From NCBI GenBank assembly GCA_963678485.1, contig OY782882.1:3224001-3288000 (forward strand): a DNA stretch of 64,000 nt, in the 5' to 3' direction. Below the pieces are notes generated by a model. That model saw only the letters and a list, made by a program, of their open reading frames with translations, did no database searches and was not told where the DNA came from. The stretch's first letter is position 1; every line of letters starts with the position of its first letter. The position numbers were made by a program, and so were the translations under genes. Origin of the DNA: CALGYY01 sp963678485. GTDB taxonomy: Bacteria > Bacteroidota > Bacteroidia > Bacteroidales > CAIWKO01. This document shows, piece after piece, positions 61,624 to 64,000 of this stretch.

Positions 61624-63999
61624 TTAGGCGGGAATGATACGAAGTTTGGCGAACTGAAGCAGAAGCTGTTTCTGTCCAACCGTCTGAAAGAACACAGTCA
61701 CTTTTTTGTTAGCTCCGGCACCTTCCACATTCAGGACTTTCCCTTGACCGAATTTTTGATGCTCAACCTGCATTCCTGATTGAATTTCATCGGCATCTGA
61801 AGGATTAAAATTCATTGCTGGCTGGTCTTTGATACCTACGGAAGAAATTTTCTTAAGTTTTCTTGGCACCATGGGTGGGTTGTCAGCAACGGGTAGTGGC
61901 TTTTTAGGTGTTGCACTTTTGATGATAAAATCATTGGCTCCCTGAATATATCCACTGGGCCCTTTATGGTGTTTGGCAGGCATTTCAATCGTAGAAGGAT
62001 TTATCTCATCCAGAAAACGACTGGGTTCGCAGAAAATCAAATCGCCCCAGCGATAACGGTTTTCTGCATAAGATAAAGTAAGCCGTTTCATTGCACGGGT
62101 GATGGCAACATAGAAAAGACGGCGTTCTTCCTCGAGCTCCGACCGATCGTTGAGTGATTGCGAGCCGGGGAAAAGGTTTTCTTCCATACCGGTAACAAAA
62201 ACATAAGGAAATTCAAGGCCTTTGGCACTGTGGATGGTCATCAGAGCAACGCGGTCCATATCCTCCTTATCATCATTATCGGCATCAGAGACCAATGCAA
62301 TATCTTTCATGAAGTCGGCCAAGGTACGAAATACTGGACCCGCAGGAGTTTCCGGTGTTTCTGCTGCCGGTGAACCACCATCTTCAGGAATATCGGTTGG
62401 TCCTTCATCTTCGCTTTCGCAAAAATCTTTAATGGCGTTAAGTAACTCTTCAATATTTTCGAATCTGCTTACACCCTCCGGGCTTTTATCCTCATAAAGA
62501 TCTTTAAGAATGCCACTGTCTCTGGCAATTTGTTTTGCCAAATCAAAAGCACTGTACGTATTTAACTGAACAGTAAAACTCCGGATCATCATCACAAAAT
62601 CCAGGATTTTTCTGGTTGTCCCTGAGTTGATGCCCTGATTATTTTCCTGAAGGTTTGCAATAATATCCCAAGCCGAGCATCCTGCAGCTGATGCGGCGAC
62701 AATAATTTTATCGATGGTTGTTGCCCCGATGCCACGAGCCGGATAATTAATTGTTCGTAACAATGCTTCCTGATCGTTGGGATTAACGCTTAGACGGAAG
62801 TAGGCCAGGAGGTCTTTAATTTCTTTACGTTTATAAAACGACATACCTCCATAAATCCGATACGGGATATTCAGTTTGCGAAGAGCTTCTTCCAGAGCAC
62901 GGCTCTGCGCGTTGGTGCGGTATAAAATGGCAAAGTCGCTGTTCGGAAGCTGAAAGGTCATTTTCGTTTCGAAGATGGAATGAGCTACCAAGGAACCTTC
63001 CTCATTATCGGTCGAGGCACGCAAGAGACGAATCTTTTCACCTTCTTCGTTCTCAGTCCATATTTCTTTGAATATCTGATTCTTATTTTGCTCAATGACC
63101 GAATTCGCGGCTTTAACAATGGTTCCCGAGCTGCGGTAATTCTGTTCCAGTTTAAAAACGGCCGCATCAGGATAATCCCGGCCAAAATTCAGAATGTTCT
63201 GGATATTGGCGCCACGGAATGCGTAGATACTTTGGGCATCGTCGCCAACTACGCAGATGTTTTCATATTTGGCTGCCAGATTCCTTACTATAAGGTATTG
63301 GGCGAAATTTGTATCCTGATACTCATCAACAAGGATGTATTTAAACTTTTGTTGATATTTATGGAGAATCTCGGGGTAGTCGCGCAATAATACATTCATA
63401 TTGAACAGCAAATCATCGAAATCCATGGCCGAGGATGATTTGAGGCGACTGTTATAAGTAGTAAAGATTTTCCCTGTCAGTGGCCGACCTCCTGCGCGAT
63501 CCGATTCCAGGGCCTCATCGTTTTGATTATACTCCTTGTCAGAGATCAGGTTTGATTTGGCAGCGGAAATCCGGTGATGGATAAAATTCGGAACGTATTG
63601 CTTGGGATCGAGTTGCTCTTCTCGTATAATGCTTTTTATCAGACTTTTAGAATCTTCAGTGTCGTAGATTGTAAAATTTGAAGGATATCCTAAAAGGTGG
63701 CCGTCGACTCGGAGCACCCTAGCGAAAATGCTGTGGAATGTGCCCATCCATACATTTCTTGCATCGGTACCGCCGACCAATTTAAGGATACGTTCCTTCA
63801 TTTCCTTGGCGGCTTTGTTTGTAAAGGTCAGTGCCAGGATATTAAAAGGGTCAACTCCTTTATTAAGAAGGTGCGCTACCTTATATGTAAGCACCCGGGT
63901 TTTACCGCTTCCGGCTCCGGCGATAACCATAACCGGGCCGTCTGTTTTTTCAACTGCTTGTCGCTGAATACCATTCAGTTCACTTAGTAGATCTCTTCC
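61624..63999 (-). CDS. uvrD: UvrD/PcrA-type DNA helicase, 5' end beyond the window
   Basis: A superfamily 1A 3'-to-5' helicase for repair and replication-fork upkeep. The frame is open to the window edge: before the first internal Met the sequence reads GRDLLSELNGIQRQAVEKTDGP, the normal UvrD start region, so only a few N-terminal residues are missing. Of the 791 residues seen, Walker A is AGAGSGKT, motif II is LVDEYQDTN, motif III is VGDDAQSIYAFRGA, motif IV lies at LEQNYRS, motif V at TIHSAKGLEF and motif VI at VAITRAM. The C-terminal 60 residues (VEHQKFGQGKVLNVEG) form the PcrA/UvrD Tudor-like domain that can bind RNA polymerase. Confidence 0.94.
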   Translation of the reverse strand, partial: GRDLLSELNGIQRQAVEKTDGPVMVIAGAGSGKTRVLTYKVAHLLNKGVDPFNILALTFTNKAAKEMKERILKLVGGTDARNVWMGTFHSIFARVLRVDGHLLGYPSNFTIYDTEDSKSLIKSIIREEQLDPKQYVPNFIHHRISAAKSNLISDKEYNQNDEALESDRAGGRPLTGKIFTTYNSRLKSSSAMDFDDLLFNMNVLLRDYPEILHKYQQKFKYILVDEYQDTNFAQYLIVRNLAAKYENICVVGDDAQSIYAFRGANIQNILNFGRDYPDAAVFKLEQNYRSSGTIVKAANSVIEQNKNQIFKEIWTENEEGEKIRLLRASTDNEEGSLVAHSIFETKMTFQLPNSDFAILYRTNAQSRALEEALRKLNIPYRIYGGMSFYKRKEIKDLLAYFRLSVNPNDQEALLRTINYPARGIGATTIDKIIVAASAAGCSAWDIIANLQENNQGINSGTTRKILDFVMMIRSFTVQLNTYSAFDLAKQIARDSGILKDLYEDKSPEGVSRFENIEELLNAIKDFCESEDEGPTDIPEDGGSPAAETPETPAGPVFRTLADFMKDIALVSDADNDDKEDMDRVALMTIHSAKGLEFPYVFVTGMEENLFPGSQSLNDRSELEEERRLFYVAITRAMKRLTLSYAENRYRWGDLIFCEPSRFLDEINPSTIEMPAKHHKGPSGYIQGANDFIIKSATPKKPLPVADNPPMVPRKLKKISSVGIKDQPAMNFNPSDADEIQSGMQVEHQKFGQGKVLNVEGAGANKKVTVFFQTVGQKQLLLQFAKLRIIPA

Positions 64000-64000
64000 C

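Noticed and set aside
61624..63930. Treating the helicase as complete from the Met at 63930
   Set aside because: The frame continues upstream to the window edge with a normal UvrD N-terminal sequence, so the Met is internal.

Overview
The window reads as a chromosome segment of a Bacteroidota bacterium, most like the Chitinophagales/Sphingobacteriales side of the phylum (an inference from gene content; no rRNA is present). The signs are type IX secretion (T9SS) sorting domains of both type A and type B, a PorX regulator, an intact MoxR-Bat operon, an S46 dipeptidyl peptidase, FtsB/DivIC, LpxD, lipoproteins with loose lipoboxes, and many promoters of the Bacteroidota type (-7 TAnnTTTG with a -33 TTTG). 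There is no tRNA, rRNA, CRISPR array, phage or transposase. Almost everything looks vertically inherited.

Layout. 0-6 kb: a conserved secreted protein, an esterase-like lipoprotein, then a molybdenum-cofactor operon (moaC, a MOSC-MogA fusion, an HD phosphohydrolase, a GNAT acetyltransferase) and divIC. 6-14.4 kb: an eight-gene minus-strand moxR-DUF58-(BatD-like)-batA-batB-batC-batD-batE operon, with a long polyglutamine tract in BatC. 14.9-23.6 kb: two tandem giant adhesin-like T9SS type B cargo proteins with Ig-like, SprB and PKD repeats. 23.7-26 kb: a small cysteine-rich lipoprotein and a T9SS type A protein. 26.2-29.4 kb: thrS-infC-rpmI-rplT, where infC appears to start at AUA. 29.4-29.9 kb: a four-helix-bundle (S23/Avd-like) gene between inverted termini built of octamers. 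29.9-33.1 kb: porX-tsaE-ald. 33.3-36.3 kb: an HD hydrolase, lpxD and a NarL-type response regulator. 36.4-42.6 kb: a 2047-residue alpha-2-macroglobulin. 42.9-50.7 kb: a glycan-binding-type lipoprotein, two polytopic GT-C-like membrane proteins, a compact unit encoding a mini T9SS protein plus a collagen-like fibre, and an M28 peptidase. 50.7-51.6 kb: a non-coding stretch of hairpin repeats. 51.6-57.7 kb: an acetate transporter, a DPP7-type peptidase, a very basic repetitive lipoprotein and a second collagen-like protein with a beta-roll head. 57.8-64 kb: an M20 amidohydrolase, a FabH-like ketosynthase, an unknown lipoprotein, and a UvrD/PcrA helicase that runs off the window.

How it fits together. 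Much of the window serves the cell envelope: T9SS cargo (four CTD proteins) together with the T9SS regulator PorX, periplasmic peptidases, the macroglobulin protease trap, LpxD for lipid A, and envelope-located Bat proteins. The least explained items are the basic repeat lipoprotein at 54.4-55.8 kb, the octamer-bounded four-helix-bundle gene at 29.4-29.9 kb, the hairpin family at 50.8-51.4 kb, and the mini-CTD/collagen pair at 46.0-48.5 kb. No complete new defence or mobile system is visible. Start codons were chosen by family alignment and by promoter position; in several genes an upstream in-frame TTG/GTG was rejected because it falls in or next to a promoter box.
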